Source of the DNA: MED-G105 sp039025235
Lineage (GTDB): Bacteria > Pseudomonadota > Alphaproteobacteria > Caulobacterales > Parvularculaceae
Direction of reading: 5' to 3'
Assembly (NCBI GenBank): GCA_039025235.1
Contig: JBCCOS010000011.1
Location: forward strand, 62,001-126,000
Length of the DNA stretch: 64,000 nucleotides
This document shows, in pieces, positions 43,751-52,842 of the stretch. The translations under genes and the position numbers were made by a program. The first letter of the stretch is position 1, and every line of letters starts with the position of its first letter. Under the pieces are notes generated by a model, which was not told the DNA's origin, did no database searches, and saw only the letters and a list, made by a program, of their open reading frames with translations.

Positions 43751-43805
43751 TGTTTCCGTCCTTTGCATTGCCAGAATAGGAAGCACAGAAATGAGTTTTT
43801 TAATT

Positions 43806-43823
43806 TCAAAGTTAAAACTTTGA
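43806..43823 (-). promoter_or_regulatory. Perfect 18-base palindrome upstream of propeller-amidohydrolase
   Basis: TCAAAGTTAAAACTTTGA has eight-base perfect arms around AA. It lies 56 bases upstream of the start at 43750 and 49 bases after the preceding PLP-enzyme stop. An operator is the most likely reading; a weak terminator is the alternative. Confidence 0.4.
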
Positions 43824-43871
43824 TCATAGTTTATCGCAGACCTTCCCAAGTTAAGTCAAGAATGGTCGTGC

Positions 43872-45050
43872 CTAACGAAGATCTTGAAGGGCATCCGTTA
43901 GCGCCAGTAGATCTTGATCATTTGTATAGTAATGAACAGATGCGCGCACGAGAGACGGTATATTACGGCGACGGGTATCGATGAGGCTATTCCAGCCTGC
44001 AATTGAAGCAGTTGCAATGCCGCGTTGATATAAAGCATCACGGACTTTAATAGCATCTTGTCCGTTTACCGAAAAAGTAACGATGCCGCACTTATTTTTT
44101 CCTAAGTCGAGCAGCGTGATTTTGCGAATATCGGTAAGCATTGCCCGAAGAGTGTTCGCTTGTTCTCTGATTTTTTGATGTATTACTTCAAGTCCAATAG
44201 TGTTGGCGTTTTCGATGGCTTGTACCATACCACGCTTGCCGACGATATTTTGTTCCCAGTTTTCGAATTGTCGGCCGTCCTCGCGAACTTCATAGGAATC
44301 ATCATCAATCCATTTGGCTGAATGGAGATCGAGAACAAAGGGTTCAAGCTTTTTTTGCATTGCTCGGTTTACAAAAAGCAGACCCGTGGCGCGGGGGGCT
44401 CGTAGATATTTTCGTCCAGTTGCAGAAAGCATATCGCAACCAATGGCTTTAACATCCACTGGAATTTGACCAACTGATTGACAGGCATCCAAAAGAAACG
44501 GCACGCCATGTTTTTTGGCAATGGCGCCAACTTCTTCCGCTGGCAGCACAATACCTGAACTGGTTGGGATATGGCTCATGGAAATAAGACGCGTCCGATC
44601 CGTGATCGCCGCGTCTAAGGCTGAGAGGTCGATATCTCCGTCGTCTTGCGCTGGTATGACATCGATTATGACGCCTTCGCGTCGTTTCCTTTGTAGATAG
44701 GCGATAAAATTACTGGCATATTCGGTCTCGCACGTAACGATGCGATCGCCTGGTTGAAAAGAAAACGAATAAAAAACGGCTTGCCACGCGCGTGTCGCGT
44801 TCTCCAAGAAAGCGACTTCATTCGCTTCGCAATTTAGTAGTTCAGCAACAGCGGGATAAAATCTTTCAAGTGTTTCACTTGTTTCTCGAGCGGCTTCATA
44901 GCCACCCAGTTGAGCTTCTAACTTGTTATAAGCCAAGACGGCTTCAATTACAGATTGGTCAGGCAGTGACGCTCCGGCAGCGTTAAGGTGCGTATAACCA
45001 GGTCTGCAGCCTGGGGTATTACGTCTTAAAATTTCAAAGTCGGGTTTCAT
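43872..45050 (-). CDS. Aminotransferase class V-fold PLP-dependent enzyme
   Basis: The 392-residue product has the layout of cysteine desulfurases and isopenicillin N epimerase-like enzymes. YTHLNAAGASLPDQ starts the domain, SMSHIPTSSGIVLP and FLLDACQSVGQIPVD carry the cofactor-binding Asp and Gln, and Lys in ATGRKYLRAPRATG forms the Schiff base. No catalytic Cys loop of IscS type is evident. The reaction could be desulfuration, racemisation or transamination. It is probably co-transcribed with the propeller-amidohydrolase downstream, 121 bases away. Confidence 0.85.
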   Translation of the reverse strand: MKPDFEILRRNTPGCRPGYTHLNAAGASLPDQSVIEAVLAYNKLEAQLGGYEAARETSETLERFYPAVAELLNCEANEVAFLENATRAWQAVFYSFSFQPGDRIVTCETEYASNFIAYLQRKRREGVIIDVIPAQDDGDIDLSALDAAITDRTRLISMSHIPTSSGIVLPAEEVGAIAKKHGVPFLLDACQSVGQIPVDVKAIGCDMLSATGRKYLRAPRATGLLFVNRAMQKKLEPFVLDLHSAKWIDDDSYEVREDGRQFENWEQNIVGKRGMVQAIENANTIGLEVIHQKIREQANTLRAMLTDIRKITLLDLGKNKCGIVTFSVNGQDAIKVRDALYQRGIATASIAGWNSLIDTRRRNIPSLVRASVHYYTNDQDLLALTDALQDLR

Positions 45051-45199
45051 GAAATCCCATTGCTATGAGCGTCATGTGACACGGATTGTTGTTCCGCATC
45101 GACATAAACGGAAGTCTGTCTATCGTGTCTAAATTACTTTAATATTTATTGGTTCACGATGGATCTGTGAAAGGCCGTGAATGCATATAAGGTTCATTG

Positions 45200-45913
45200 T
45201 TAGTCTGCGTAGTCCGGCTGTTTCTCTGCGAGAAAAGCCTTCATGCCTTCGAAGTATCCAGGTTCACCAAAACATTCTTCTGCTGCTAAAGATTCCACAT
45301 CATCTAGTTTTAATTCTGCTATTCCTTGGCCGGAACTCAATGCTAGGTATTGTATCCGTGCAGCACGCTCCAGCGTGTATGCTGCCATAGTCGCTTCGGC
45401 GAGGGACTTAGCGGCAATGAGCACGCCATGACTTTTCATAAATAAGACCATACCATCACCTAGGGCTTCGACCATAAGCAGACCCTCTTCGGCACTTGAG
45501 CGAGGTATGCTGAAGTGATTTAGATACGCGACTTTCCCATAGAAGGCACCTGCCAGCTGGCTTGCGAATGGTGAAAACTCAGTATTCTTCATACATGCTA
45601 AAGCAACGCAATGGGGTGGGTGTAAGTGAAGAACGCACTGAACGTCAGCGCGGGCATTATAGACAGGCAAATGAATATCCAACGCATCGATATTGGGTTT
45701 TCCACATCCCGATATCAAAGTGCCACTGGTTGAGTAGTGAAGAAGTGATGTCGCCTTTACGATTGAAAAATGGGTATCTCCCGGGGAAACTAATATCCCG
45801 TTTCCATCAGTACACCGTGCCGTCAGATGTAACCATGTCCCTTCATTCAAACCCTCATACGCTAGAATTCGGTGAACGGCAGCCAGATCAGCACGAAGAG
45901 TCAAATCATTCAT
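45200..45913 (-). CDS. Class II aldolase/adducin family protein
   Basis: The product has 237 residues from ATG 45913 (MNDLTLRADLAAVHRIL); ten more codons upstream are open but add only a Lys-rich start. The metal-site segment HLHPPHCVAL and the later SHGVLIAAKSL with its third His match the class II zinc aldolase fold, as do the GTWLHLTARCTDG and ILVSPGDTHFS motifs. The family includes fuculose-phosphate aldolase and decarboxylases; the substrate is open. It is divergent from an amino acid permease across a palindrome-rich region. Confidence 0.83.
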   Translation of the reverse strand: MNDLTLRADLAAVHRILAYEGLNEGTWLHLTARCTDGNGILVSPGDTHFSIVKATSLLHYSTSGTLISGCGKPNIDALDIHLPVYNARADVQCVLHLHPPHCVALACMKNTEFSPFASQLAGAFYGKVAYLNHFSIPRSSAEEGLLMVEALGDGMVLFMKSHGVLIAAKSLAEATMAAYTLERAARIQYLALSSGQGIAELKLDDVESLAAEECFGEPGYFEGMKAFLAEKQPDYAD

Positions 45914-46002
45914 TTTTATCTCAAGTGTTTTCTGTTTTAGCATTCCACGCTCTGTTTTGCCTGTCGGTCCGTATAATTCGTGAGGTATGAAGCGAATAAC
46001 TG

Positions 46003-46091
46003 GTCAGATGTTAATCTGACTTGCGATAATCGCAGCTGGTCCTTAAACTGTGATCATAGCCGAGCCCTAAGATAAATTCAATTGATTTATC
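46003..46091. promoter_or_regulatory. Three inverted repeats in the divergent aldolase/permease promoter region
   Basis: GTCAGAT-GTTA-ATCTGAC (46003-46020), TGCGAT-A-ATCGCA (46022-46034) and GATAAAT-N7-ATTTATC (46071-46091) all have perfect arms. The first lies in a CTGGTCAGAT context reminiscent of FadR/FCD-type GntR sites, and a GntR-FCD regulator gene lies 1.8 kb away at 47848. They are probable operators for a shared regulator. Confidence 0.5.
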
Positions 46092-46157
46092 ATTTTTGGG
46101 GTCGTCTCTGACACTTACTTGAAAATTAGAGCTGTTAACGCCAACGAGGGGACTTAC

Positions 46158-47639
46158 TTGAGAACCATCACTGAATCCACACAGTCTACGGATCGTTTAA
46201 GAGGAAATTTGAGCGGTCGGCAGTTATTCACTCTTGCATTCGGCTCAATTATTGGCGTTGGTTGGATTACGATGGTCGGTATTTGGCTATCGCAGGCAGG
46301 ACCTTTGGGCGCTGTTTTAGGATTTGCCGGAGGGTGTGTGGTGATGTCTTTGATTGGCGCCACATATTCTGCCATGATGTCAGAATTACCTGTTGCAGGT
46401 GGTGAACTCGCCTATAGTTACAAAATCTACGGACTCGGTGTAGCGTTCGCAACTGGTTGGGCGCTTACCCTAAGCTATGTCAGCGTTGTCGCATTCGAGG
46501 TGATTTCCTTAGGGTGGGTATGGTCGGCATTGTTCGATACCAAAACAAGTCATGTTCTTTATCGATTGTTGGGTGCGGATATCACGCTTGAATCCATAAT
46601 TGTTGGATATGCTGGTTTATTGCTTGTCGGTTGGTTTAATTTTAAGGGAGCGAAAAATGCAACTTTGTTCCAAGACGGCGTTACCTTTCTCTTGATCATT
46701 GTATCTCTATTATTTGTTGGCCTCGCCCTAGTGAAAGGCGATATTGTTAATTTGACGCCGATGTTCGCGGTTGAAGGAACAGTGTCGATCACCTGGAGTG
46801 TTTTCGGAATAGCCGCAACAACCTGTTATTGGCTCGCTGGTTTTGATACAATTCCTCAAGCTATGGAAGAAGCGAATGTTGAGCTGCGCGGTAAACGCTT
46901 GACGACAATTGTTGTTATTTCGATAATCGCTGCTGCAGCTTATTTATGCCTAGTTATTCTCAGTACCGCAATGATGGCGCCGATAAGTGATATTAAGACT
47001 ATGAATCTCCCTGCGGCGGATGTTTTCAGGAGCGGTAGTGGGTCTTCTCTTTTTGTAAAAGTTGTTCTTTTCGCTGGCCTATTAGGGCTTATTAGCTCTT
47101 GGAACGCTTTTTTATTCGCTGCGAGTCGCATCGTATTTGCGCTTGGTCGCGCTAGACTGATACCACCTATTCTTGGTACCGCACATCACCGCTTTGGAGC
47201 GCCGGCAAATGCGGTTGTTTTTGTTTGTATCGCAGGCGGCCTTCTGGGCCTCCTTGGGCGCAATGGAATTTCACCGATCGTTAATGCAGCGACGAGTTGT
47301 TATGCCTTCGTTTTTCTTTTGACGTGTATTGGTGTCATTCGTCTGTATCAAAATAAAGCAGCCAAAAATATGGGTTTAAGCAAATTTATCGTCCCTGTCC
47401 TTGGGGCATGTGGCGCTAGCCTCATGCTCGCTCTGTCGTTATGGACCCCATATCGTACCGCTTTAGCGACGAATACCATACCACCCGAATGGGCTATAAT
47501 TGTTGTTTGGACAATTGCAGGTTTCGTCTTCTGGAAGCTCGCTGAACCTTACCGAAACGGATTATCGTCTACTGATATTGAAAATATCATTGTATGTAAC
47601 ACCGTTGATAATAATCATCAGGAGACGATAGCCGAATAA
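46158..47639 (+). CDS. APC-superfamily amino acid permease
   Basis: The product has 493 residues and about 12-13 membrane helices. The first helix region has LFTLAFGSIIGVGWITMVGIW, the unwound-helix glycine motif of APC transporters that contacts the substrate backbone. SELPVAGGELAYSYKIYG is a second family signature. The chosen start is TTG 46158, seven bases after a strong GAGGGG; the open frame extends to another TTG at 46119 without a site. It imports amino acids or related amines and is divergent from the aldolase-family gene. Confidence 0.9.
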   Translation: MRTITESTQSTDRLRGNLSGRQLFTLAFGSIIGVGWITMVGIWLSQAGPLGAVLGFAGGCVVMSLIGATYSAMMSELPVAGGELAYSYKIYGLGVAFATGWALTLSYVSVVAFEVISLGWVWSALFDTKTSHVLYRLLGADITLESIIVGYAGLLLVGWFNFKGAKNATLFQDGVTFLLIIVSLLFVGLALVKGDIVNLTPMFAVEGTVSITWSVFGIAATTCYWLAGFDTIPQAMEEANVELRGKRLTTIVVISIIAAAAYLCLVILSTAMMAPISDIKTMNLPAADVFRSGSGSSLFVKVVLFAGLLGLISSWNAFLFAASRIVFALGRARLIPPILGTAHHRFGAPANAVVFVCIAGGLLGLLGRNGISPIVNAATSCYAFVFLLTCIGVIRLYQNKAAKNMGLSKFIVPVLGACGASLMLALSLWTPYRTALATNTIPPEWAIIVVWTIAGFVFWKLAEPYRNGLSSTDIENIIVCNTVDNNHQETIAE

Positions 47640-47847
47640 GGCGTTGCACGTGACCTGTGTTTGAAGGAATGTTTTCTTTGGCGCGTCTCTTCCAAAAATG
47701 CTTCATCGGGCGCGACGTATTAATTGCCAGTCTTTATTGCTCTTTATTCTGGGAGCTATTGAGGGCCATTGATTTTTGTTTTATTGCCTCTGTTCTTGGG
47801 TTCGACGATTAGTCCTGTGGCGAGCCTAACCAGAGAGCTACAAAGAC

Positions 47848-48498
47848 ATGAAGCCTGTTCCCCGCCAATCCCGCCCTGAGCATGAACAGGCTTACGCGCT
47901 TTTGAAATCTGAAATTATGTCAGGTGTTTTCGCACCGGGAACGAAGCTATCAATTAAACGATTAAGCGATGCTTATGCGTTTGGCTTTACCCCAACGAGA
48001 GAGGCTGTGCGTCGTCTGGGTACAGAAGGTGCGGTTGAGATTGAACCCAAAAAAGCGATGCGGATTCCTATCCTTTCAAAGAAGGCTGCGGCAGATATTT
48101 ATCGATTGCGCACATTAATCGAACCTGAAGTAGCCGCCCGTGCGGCTCGTGCGAGCGATGCGGTGTTCGTCAAAAAACTGAAAGTACTTGTAAAGACGAT
48201 GGAGCAGTCACTCCGGAAAGACTCACCGCTCAAATACTTGCGTGCAAATCAAGACTTCCATTTTTCCATATATCGGCAAGGCGATATCCACCTCAGTATT
48301 CACATTATCGAAATGCTTTGGTTACAGATGGGACCACTCCAGGCTTATTATACAGCTGAAACAAGAAGCATGAGCCCTAATCTTCACCGTGATATCGTTG
48401 ATGCAATGGCGACTAACGACGCAAGAAAAGCAAAGTCTTCCTTGAGGGAAGATATTGAGTGCGGCATCGATAGTTTACTCGTTTTCGTTCCGGAGTAG
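47848..48498 (+). CDS. GntR family regulator, FCD (FadR) subfamily
   Basis: The 216-residue product has an N-terminal winged helix (YALLKSEIMSGVFAPGTKL, LSDAYAFGFTPTREAVRRL, residues about 15-70) and an all-helical FCD ligand domain from about residue 85 (IYRLRTLIEPEVAARAAR), whose Asp and His residues usually bind a metal and an organic acid. It follows the permease by 208 bases on the same strand and may control the permease/aldolase pair, where the inverted repeats are. Confidence 0.9.
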   Translation: MKPVPRQSRPEHEQAYALLKSEIMSGVFAPGTKLSIKRLSDAYAFGFTPTREAVRRLGTEGAVEIEPKKAMRIPILSKKAAADIYRLRTLIEPEVAARAARASDAVFVKKLKVLVKTMEQSLRKDSPLKYLRANQDFHFSIYRQGDIHLSIHIIEMLWLQMGPLQAYYTAETRSMSPNLHRDIVDAMATNDARKAKSSLREDIECGIDSLLVFVPE

Positions 48499-49007
48499 CT
48501 CTTGATATCAACGGGTAGAAATGTATGGCGCTCGAAGCAGGCATATAGAATTCATCGATTAAAGGTCGACCGTATGATATTGGCGTACTCGTCGACTGGC
48601 CAGTAGGTTTCTATCATCAAAACAGGTGCAGTTGAGACTTGGCTCAAGCAAGCACGAAATATATCGATAGCTTTCGTCTTAGCAATGTCGTAGCGTCGCG
48701 AAAATCACTTCAATTGATGGGAAAGGCGAGAGTAAGCCTAGTCAGGCATGATGATAGAGTGCGTAATTTTTTGTAATACATGACGATGTGTAGCCAACAA
48801 AATGTCGATTTTTTACTTCGAACTGTCTTCTTAGCGCCAATTGCGCTTTGTATAGTAATCGGTATTTAGAGGAAATTGAATTGATAGCATTATCAAGTAA
48901 GAAAGTCTATTCAATCGTACGTATGATATTTCTATAATCAGTATAAGAACAAAAGAGATATTTGGGCCGGGTTCTTGGCTGTTTCCTTAAAGATAAAGGT
49001 TTTTAAA
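48499..49007. other. Intergenic region upstream of SDR with LacI-type site
   Basis: No gene of normal size is present. A 29-codon frame near 48780-48869 with a hydrophobic end lacks a ribosome site. The notable element is the palindrome at 48881-48896. Confidence 0.45.
48881..48896. promoter_or_regulatory. LacI-family operator candidate, SDR gene
   Basis: TTGATAGCATTATCAA has arms TTGATA and TATCAA. Its inner 14 bases agree at 11 positions with the operator-like site at 54032-54045. It lies about 110 bases upstream of the SDR start. Confidence 0.5.
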
Positions 49008-49772
49008 ATGAATGATACAGCTCCTCAACGTGTACTGGTTACTGGTGCGGCATCAGGCATTGGGGCTGCCGTTGCAGAGAAATTTGCTGCGACCGGTGCC
49101 AAGGTACACATATGCGATATTGACCGCTCAGCATTAGATGAATTTTGTTCGCGCCATACGTCTATCACAGGTAGTCAGACTGACCTTAGTGATCCGAGTG
49201 CAATCGCCTCTCTTTTTGAAGATGCTGATAAAGCCTTAGGCGGTCTCGATGTATTGGTGAATAACGCAGGAACGTCAGGGCCGATTGGACCAGCTGATGA
49301 GATATCTTTGGAAGCGTGGCGCGCATGTTTTGCTGTCAATGTGGACGCAACTTTTTTATGTGCGTCCCATGCTTACAAACGTATGAAGAATAATGGTGGT
49401 GGTTCGATTATTAATACGGCTTCGGGAATTGTTTTGAGAGCAGGGGAGCATCGTGCGCCCTATGCCGCTGCAAAATGGGCCGTTGTGGGTGTGACGAAGT
49501 CTCTCGCCGTTGATTTTGCGCCTGCCAATGTTCGTGTCAACGTCGTAGCGCCAGGGGCAATCGACGGAGATCGAATTGAACGTGTCATTCGCACTGAAGC
49601 GGAAGCGGCAAATAAATCTTATGACGAAATGCGACAAGAGATTGATAATGAATCCGCTCTTACTGGTTTCAGTAAAGCCTCAGATGTGGCTGAAGCCGTA
49701 TATTGGTTATCGAGTTCATCGGCATCGCGTGTTTCAGGACACTTGCTTCCCGTCGACGGTTATACGTTATAG
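49008..49772 (+). CDS. Short-chain dehydrogenase/reductase (SDR), possibly sugar dehydrogenase
   Basis: The product has 254 residues from ATG 49008 (MNDTAPQRVLVTGAASGIG), preceded by AAAGG at nine bases; 11 further codons upstream are open but unsupported. The cofactor loop TGAASGIG, the NNAG motif and the catalytic Tyr and Lys in PYAAAKWA with the preceding Ser of NTASG are intact. The DI-DRSA segment after strand 2 suggests NAD preference. The operator-like site upstream shared with xylulokinase hints at a xylose or related sugar dehydrogenase, but the substrate is not visible from sequence. Confidence 0.88.
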   Translation: MNDTAPQRVLVTGAASGIGAAVAEKFAATGAKVHICDIDRSALDEFCSRHTSITGSQTDLSDPSAIASLFEDADKALGGLDVLVNNAGTSGPIGPADEISLEAWRACFAVNVDATFLCASHAYKRMKNNGGGSIINTASGIVLRAGEHRAPYAAAKWAVVGVTKSLAVDFAPANVRVNVVAPGAIDGDRIERVIRTEAEAANKSYDEMRQEIDNESALTGFSKASDVAEAVYWLSSSSASRVSGHLLPVDGYTL

Positions 49773-50102
49773 TTTAAATTTGGTCAGACAGACATCTAAT
49801 ACATCCGTGCTGTGGGGTTATCTGATAAAGCAGCTACTCATTCAAATGAGATCCCTTAACAGCTTTAGATCTATAGATTTAAGGATTTTCTGGTACGAGG
49901 GTCAATTCTCACTAATGTGGCCGCTTCAGCTGAAAAATCTTAATAAAATTGGAGCCGATTTTCATAGAATGAAATTTTCTAGCTGCATTACTTAAAAAAT
50001 CTAATTCATGTGACGAAGGTCAATTGTTCCAAGTGGATCGAAAATTTAATCGGTATACTTAAGAAAATACGATCGGGCTTATGAGTGTGGAGGAGCGACA
50101 CG
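49773..50102. other. Intergenic region, short palindromes only
   Basis: CTCATT-CA-AATGAG (49837-49850) is a perfect 14-base inverted repeat. No T tract follows and no ORF is credible. The end of the gap holds the ribosome site of the next gene. Confidence 0.4.
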
Positions 50103-51782
50103 ATGTTTTTTGGATTTATTGCAAAGCTTTTGAGCCTAGTTTTTGAGAGACGAGTTGTTCGCCGCCATATCTTTAAGGTGTGTGCAAAGACAGGCGTTTA
50201 TACTCTTGTTGCCGTCCCTATCTTATTTGCATCGTCTTTGAACGCAGCGCGGCTCCAATATGAAGGGAAGTGGCGAGCGACATCCCCTGAGATGGAAATA
50301 ACCGGGTTTGTTTCGCTCGATATTAAAAAGTTGGATAATGGCTTCCAGGTCACGCTTATGGACCCTGGACAAGAACCGGACGTCCCGATGTACACCATTA
50401 CTGCCAAGGAAGTAGACGGCAAGCTAGTGGGCCGCTTCCGTGCCGTTTTTTCTTATTTCGACCTGAATAAATTTTTGACGAAGAATGTCGATATGACTGC
50501 TCAGTTGAACGCCGATTCAGGGGCTCTCGATGTGAATTTGAAAGATGCTGCCGGCGTTGAAGTGAACCTCGAGTTTTATTCCAGCAATGATGCACGGTTT
50601 TTAAAGTTTGATGCGGCCCGTTTGAATGCGAATGGTGAAGTGGTTTCAAATTACCAATATGTACCGCCCGTGAAAACGAAGAATGGTTTTCCGGTGTCGA
50701 CGCTAAAGGACGAAAATATCAGTCAAAAGCGTGTCGAGGAAGCGCTCAATGCTGTAATGAAGGGGGAGGTGGTTGAACGCCCCGCCTTTGTGCTCGTTGC
50801 TGCCAATGGAAAGCTTGTTTTAGAAGAATATTTTCATGGTACAGATAGAGAAAAGTTGTGGCTCCAATATTCGGTTACGAAAAGCATAACAAGTCTGCTA
50901 ACCGGCATTGCCCAAGACAATGGCGAGATTGATGTTAATGAACCTATCAATTCATATTTTCCGGACTATCGTTCTTCGGTGTGGATGACGAGTAAAGCTG
51001 GGAAAGCTGGTGTGACGCCGAAAACACTGCTTTCCATGGGGAATGTTATAGGTTGGGATGAGCGGGCAATCGGTGAAAACTATATTAGTTATGGAAACAT
51101 GATTTACCATGAGGATGGTTGGGTCGATTACATCTTCGGACAACCAGTCATCACACACAAGCCCGGCCCGTATCTAAACTACAATACTCTGATGACGAAT
51201 GTTGCCGGGATGACGCTTGAACGAGCAACAGGCAAACATCTCTCTGATTATGTGCAAACTGAACTACTCACTCCAATTGGAGAAACAAGGTCCTACTTTG
51301 ATAGTTACGCTGCGATCTATGGCGCTTCAGCGAATGAAGAATGGCCTGCGCTGGGGGGAAGCACGGTAATGATGCGACCCTTGGCAATGGCTAAAATTGG
51401 ACAGCTAGTTTTGAACCGTGGTCGTTGGCAAGGAAAGCAGATTATTTCGGCAGACTGGATTGAAGAATCAACATCCGTACAAGCCTTGACTTTCGAAATT
51501 TCGGAATTTGGGTATGGCTACAGTTGGTGGATTCGAAAATTACTTTCATCGGGTGACGATGATGTGTGGTGTATATGGGCAAGGGGTTTGGGTAATCAAA
51601 ATATTGTCATTATCCCGGCTTACAATCTGGTCGTGGCTGTGGGTGCCATCGATTTCGGCAGCAGTGCTTTTCTTTGGACTCCTTGGTTTGAAAAAACCTT
51701 ATTGCCCGCTCTTACAATTGGTGAACCGTTTGAGAGTCAAAAGCTTGGTGCTGAAGACCTTGGAGCGGTCACGGTGAAATAA
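50103..51782 (+). CDS. Serine hydrolase, beta-lactamase family, with N-terminal extension
   Basis: The product has 559 residues from ATG 50103, which follows GGAGGAG; GTG 50085 is also open. A membrane or signal segment at about residues 30-48 (TGVYTLVAVPILFASSLNAA) precedes a beta-rich domain of about 150 residues of unknown type. The hydrolase domain follows, with SVTK at residues 257-260 and a YNTLMTN region in the Tyr motif position. The style resembles 6-aminohexanoate-dimer hydrolases and esterases. It sits between the SDR and the sugar epimerase, so deacylation of a sugar ester or glycoside is possible but unproven. Confidence 0.83.
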   Translation: MFFGFIAKLLSLVFERRVVRRHIFKVCAKTGVYTLVAVPILFASSLNAARLQYEGKWRATSPEMEITGFVSLDIKKLDNGFQVTLMDPGQEPDVPMYTITAKEVDGKLVGRFRAVFSYFDLNKFLTKNVDMTAQLNADSGALDVNLKDAAGVEVNLEFYSSNDARFLKFDAARLNANGEVVSNYQYVPPVKTKNGFPVSTLKDENISQKRVEEALNAVMKGEVVERPAFVLVAANGKLVLEEYFHGTDREKLWLQYSVTKSITSLLTGIAQDNGEIDVNEPINSYFPDYRSSVWMTSKAGKAGVTPKTLLSMGNVIGWDERAIGENYISYGNMIYHEDGWVDYIFGQPVITHKPGPYLNYNTLMTNVAGMTLERATGKHLSDYVQTELLTPIGETRSYFDSYAAIYGASANEEWPALGGSTVMMRPLAMAKIGQLVLNRGRWQGKQIISADWIEESTSVQALTFEISEFGYGYSWWIRKLLSSGDDDVWCIWARGLGNQNIVIIPAYNLVVAVGAIDFGSSAFLWTPWFEKTLLPALTIGEPFESQKLGAEDLGAVTVK

Positions 51783-51835
51783 GCACTTTATGAGGTAAAA
51801 CCAATTGATAAAACGCTTTTAGCGTTCCTTAGCGA

Positions 51836-52684
51836 CTATAGTGCCTTCAGGAAATCAATTGCATCTTTAGTGGCTGTCATCGGGTCAGCAAACAAAGGTC
51901 GCCAAATCCGAGTGGCGGCCGCAAGTTCGGGTATACCTTTACCAAACATTTCGACAACGACCCAACCATTATAGTTCGTGTCGGATAGGGTTCGCGTAAA
52001 GTCTTTGAACGGTATATGTCCGGTCCCTGGCACGCCGCGATGGTTTTCCGAAATATGTACGTGATTGATCACGACAAGGTTTTCGGTGAATGCGCTTATT
52101 ATGTTTGATTCTTCTATATTGGCGTGGAACGTATCAAAGGTAGCGCCAAAATTTTTCCGATCGACGGCCTCAACGTGAGCAGCGATTTCGTCAACTGACG
52201 AAAAGAGGCAGGCCTCAAAGCGGTTGAGGTATTCAACTGACAGCTGGATATTTGAGGCTTCTGCCCGATCGGCCATAGCGCGATGTGCCTCTACGCATCT
52301 GCGTCTCTGATCTTCCGACGGCGGTGCATCCGAAAAGTCCCCCACCGGCTGAAAGAAGGGACCCATTAAAACTTCCGCCCCTAATGCCGCTGCTTTGTCA
52401 ACACACGTTTCTAAGTGCTCGACACCAGCCTTGAATACACTGTCCTGATCTGAGTAAGGAAGAACCGTGCGGTCAGGTATAAGGGCCGTAGCTGTTCGAC
52501 GAAGCCCAATATCGTCACATGCGTCGGAATAAGCTCTACATAATGGCAAGCTCATATCCGTAATGGGGACTTCTACGCCGTCGTATCCTAAGGCTTTGAT
52601 TGTAGGTAATAATTCAAGATGCTTCTCATCCGGCGAACCTGTCCAAAGCAACAGATTAATTCCGATTGGGTTTTTCAAAGGCAT
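51836..52684 (-). CDS. Sugar epimerase/isomerase of the D-tagatose 3-epimerase type (TIM barrel)
   Basis: The 282-residue product has the metal-site motifs of D-tagatose/D-psicose 3-epimerases: VEYLNRFE, GATFDTFHANIEE, HVHISENHRG and a last acidic VVVEMFGKG. Glu, Asp, His and Glu from these would bind Mn or Co. It would epimerise a ketose or a related keto-sugar at C3. AAGGA lies about 11 bases before ATG 52684, and an operator candidate is at 52778-52791. It is in the same orientation as the LacI gene upstream of it but has its own control site. Confidence 0.85.
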   Translation of the reverse strand: MPLKNPIGINLLLWTGSPDEKHLELLPTIKALGYDGVEVPITDMSLPLCRAYSDACDDIGLRRTATALIPDRTVLPYSDQDSVFKAGVEHLETCVDKAAALGAEVLMGPFFQPVGDFSDAPPSEDQRRRCVEAHRAMADRAEASNIQLSVEYLNRFEACLFSSVDEIAAHVEAVDRKNFGATFDTFHANIEESNIISAFTENLVVINHVHISENHRGVPGTGHIPFKDFTRTLSDTNYNGWVVVEMFGKGIPELAAATRIWRPLFADPMTATKDAIDFLKAL

Positions 52685-52777
52685 GGTGCAGTTTTATCCT
52701 TAAGCGGACCAATAGGATTGTGAAAATTTTCCGATTGCGGTTAGCCTTCAGCTTCAACCGATACGGAGACGATTAAA

Positions 52778-52791
52778 TGTTATCGCTACCG
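52778..52791. promoter_or_regulatory. LacI-family operator candidate, epimerase gene
   Basis: TGTTATCGCTACCG agrees at 11 of 14 positions with the site at 54032-54045 and with the LacI-family TGNTANCGNTANCA form, apart from the last base. It lies 94 bases upstream of the epimerase start. Confidence 0.55.
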
Positions 52792-52842
52792 TAATGGCGC
52801 CGATGGTCGTATTCAAGCCCGCACGTCCCAAGGTGCTGGTGC

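Noticed and set aside
45562..45990. 142-codon plus-strand frame over the aldolase-family gene
   Set aside because: It is antisense to conserved metal-site motifs of the real gene.
49576..49995. 139-codon frame overlapping the SDR end
   Set aside because: It starts within the SDR in another frame and continues into AT-rich non-coding DNA with no motif.
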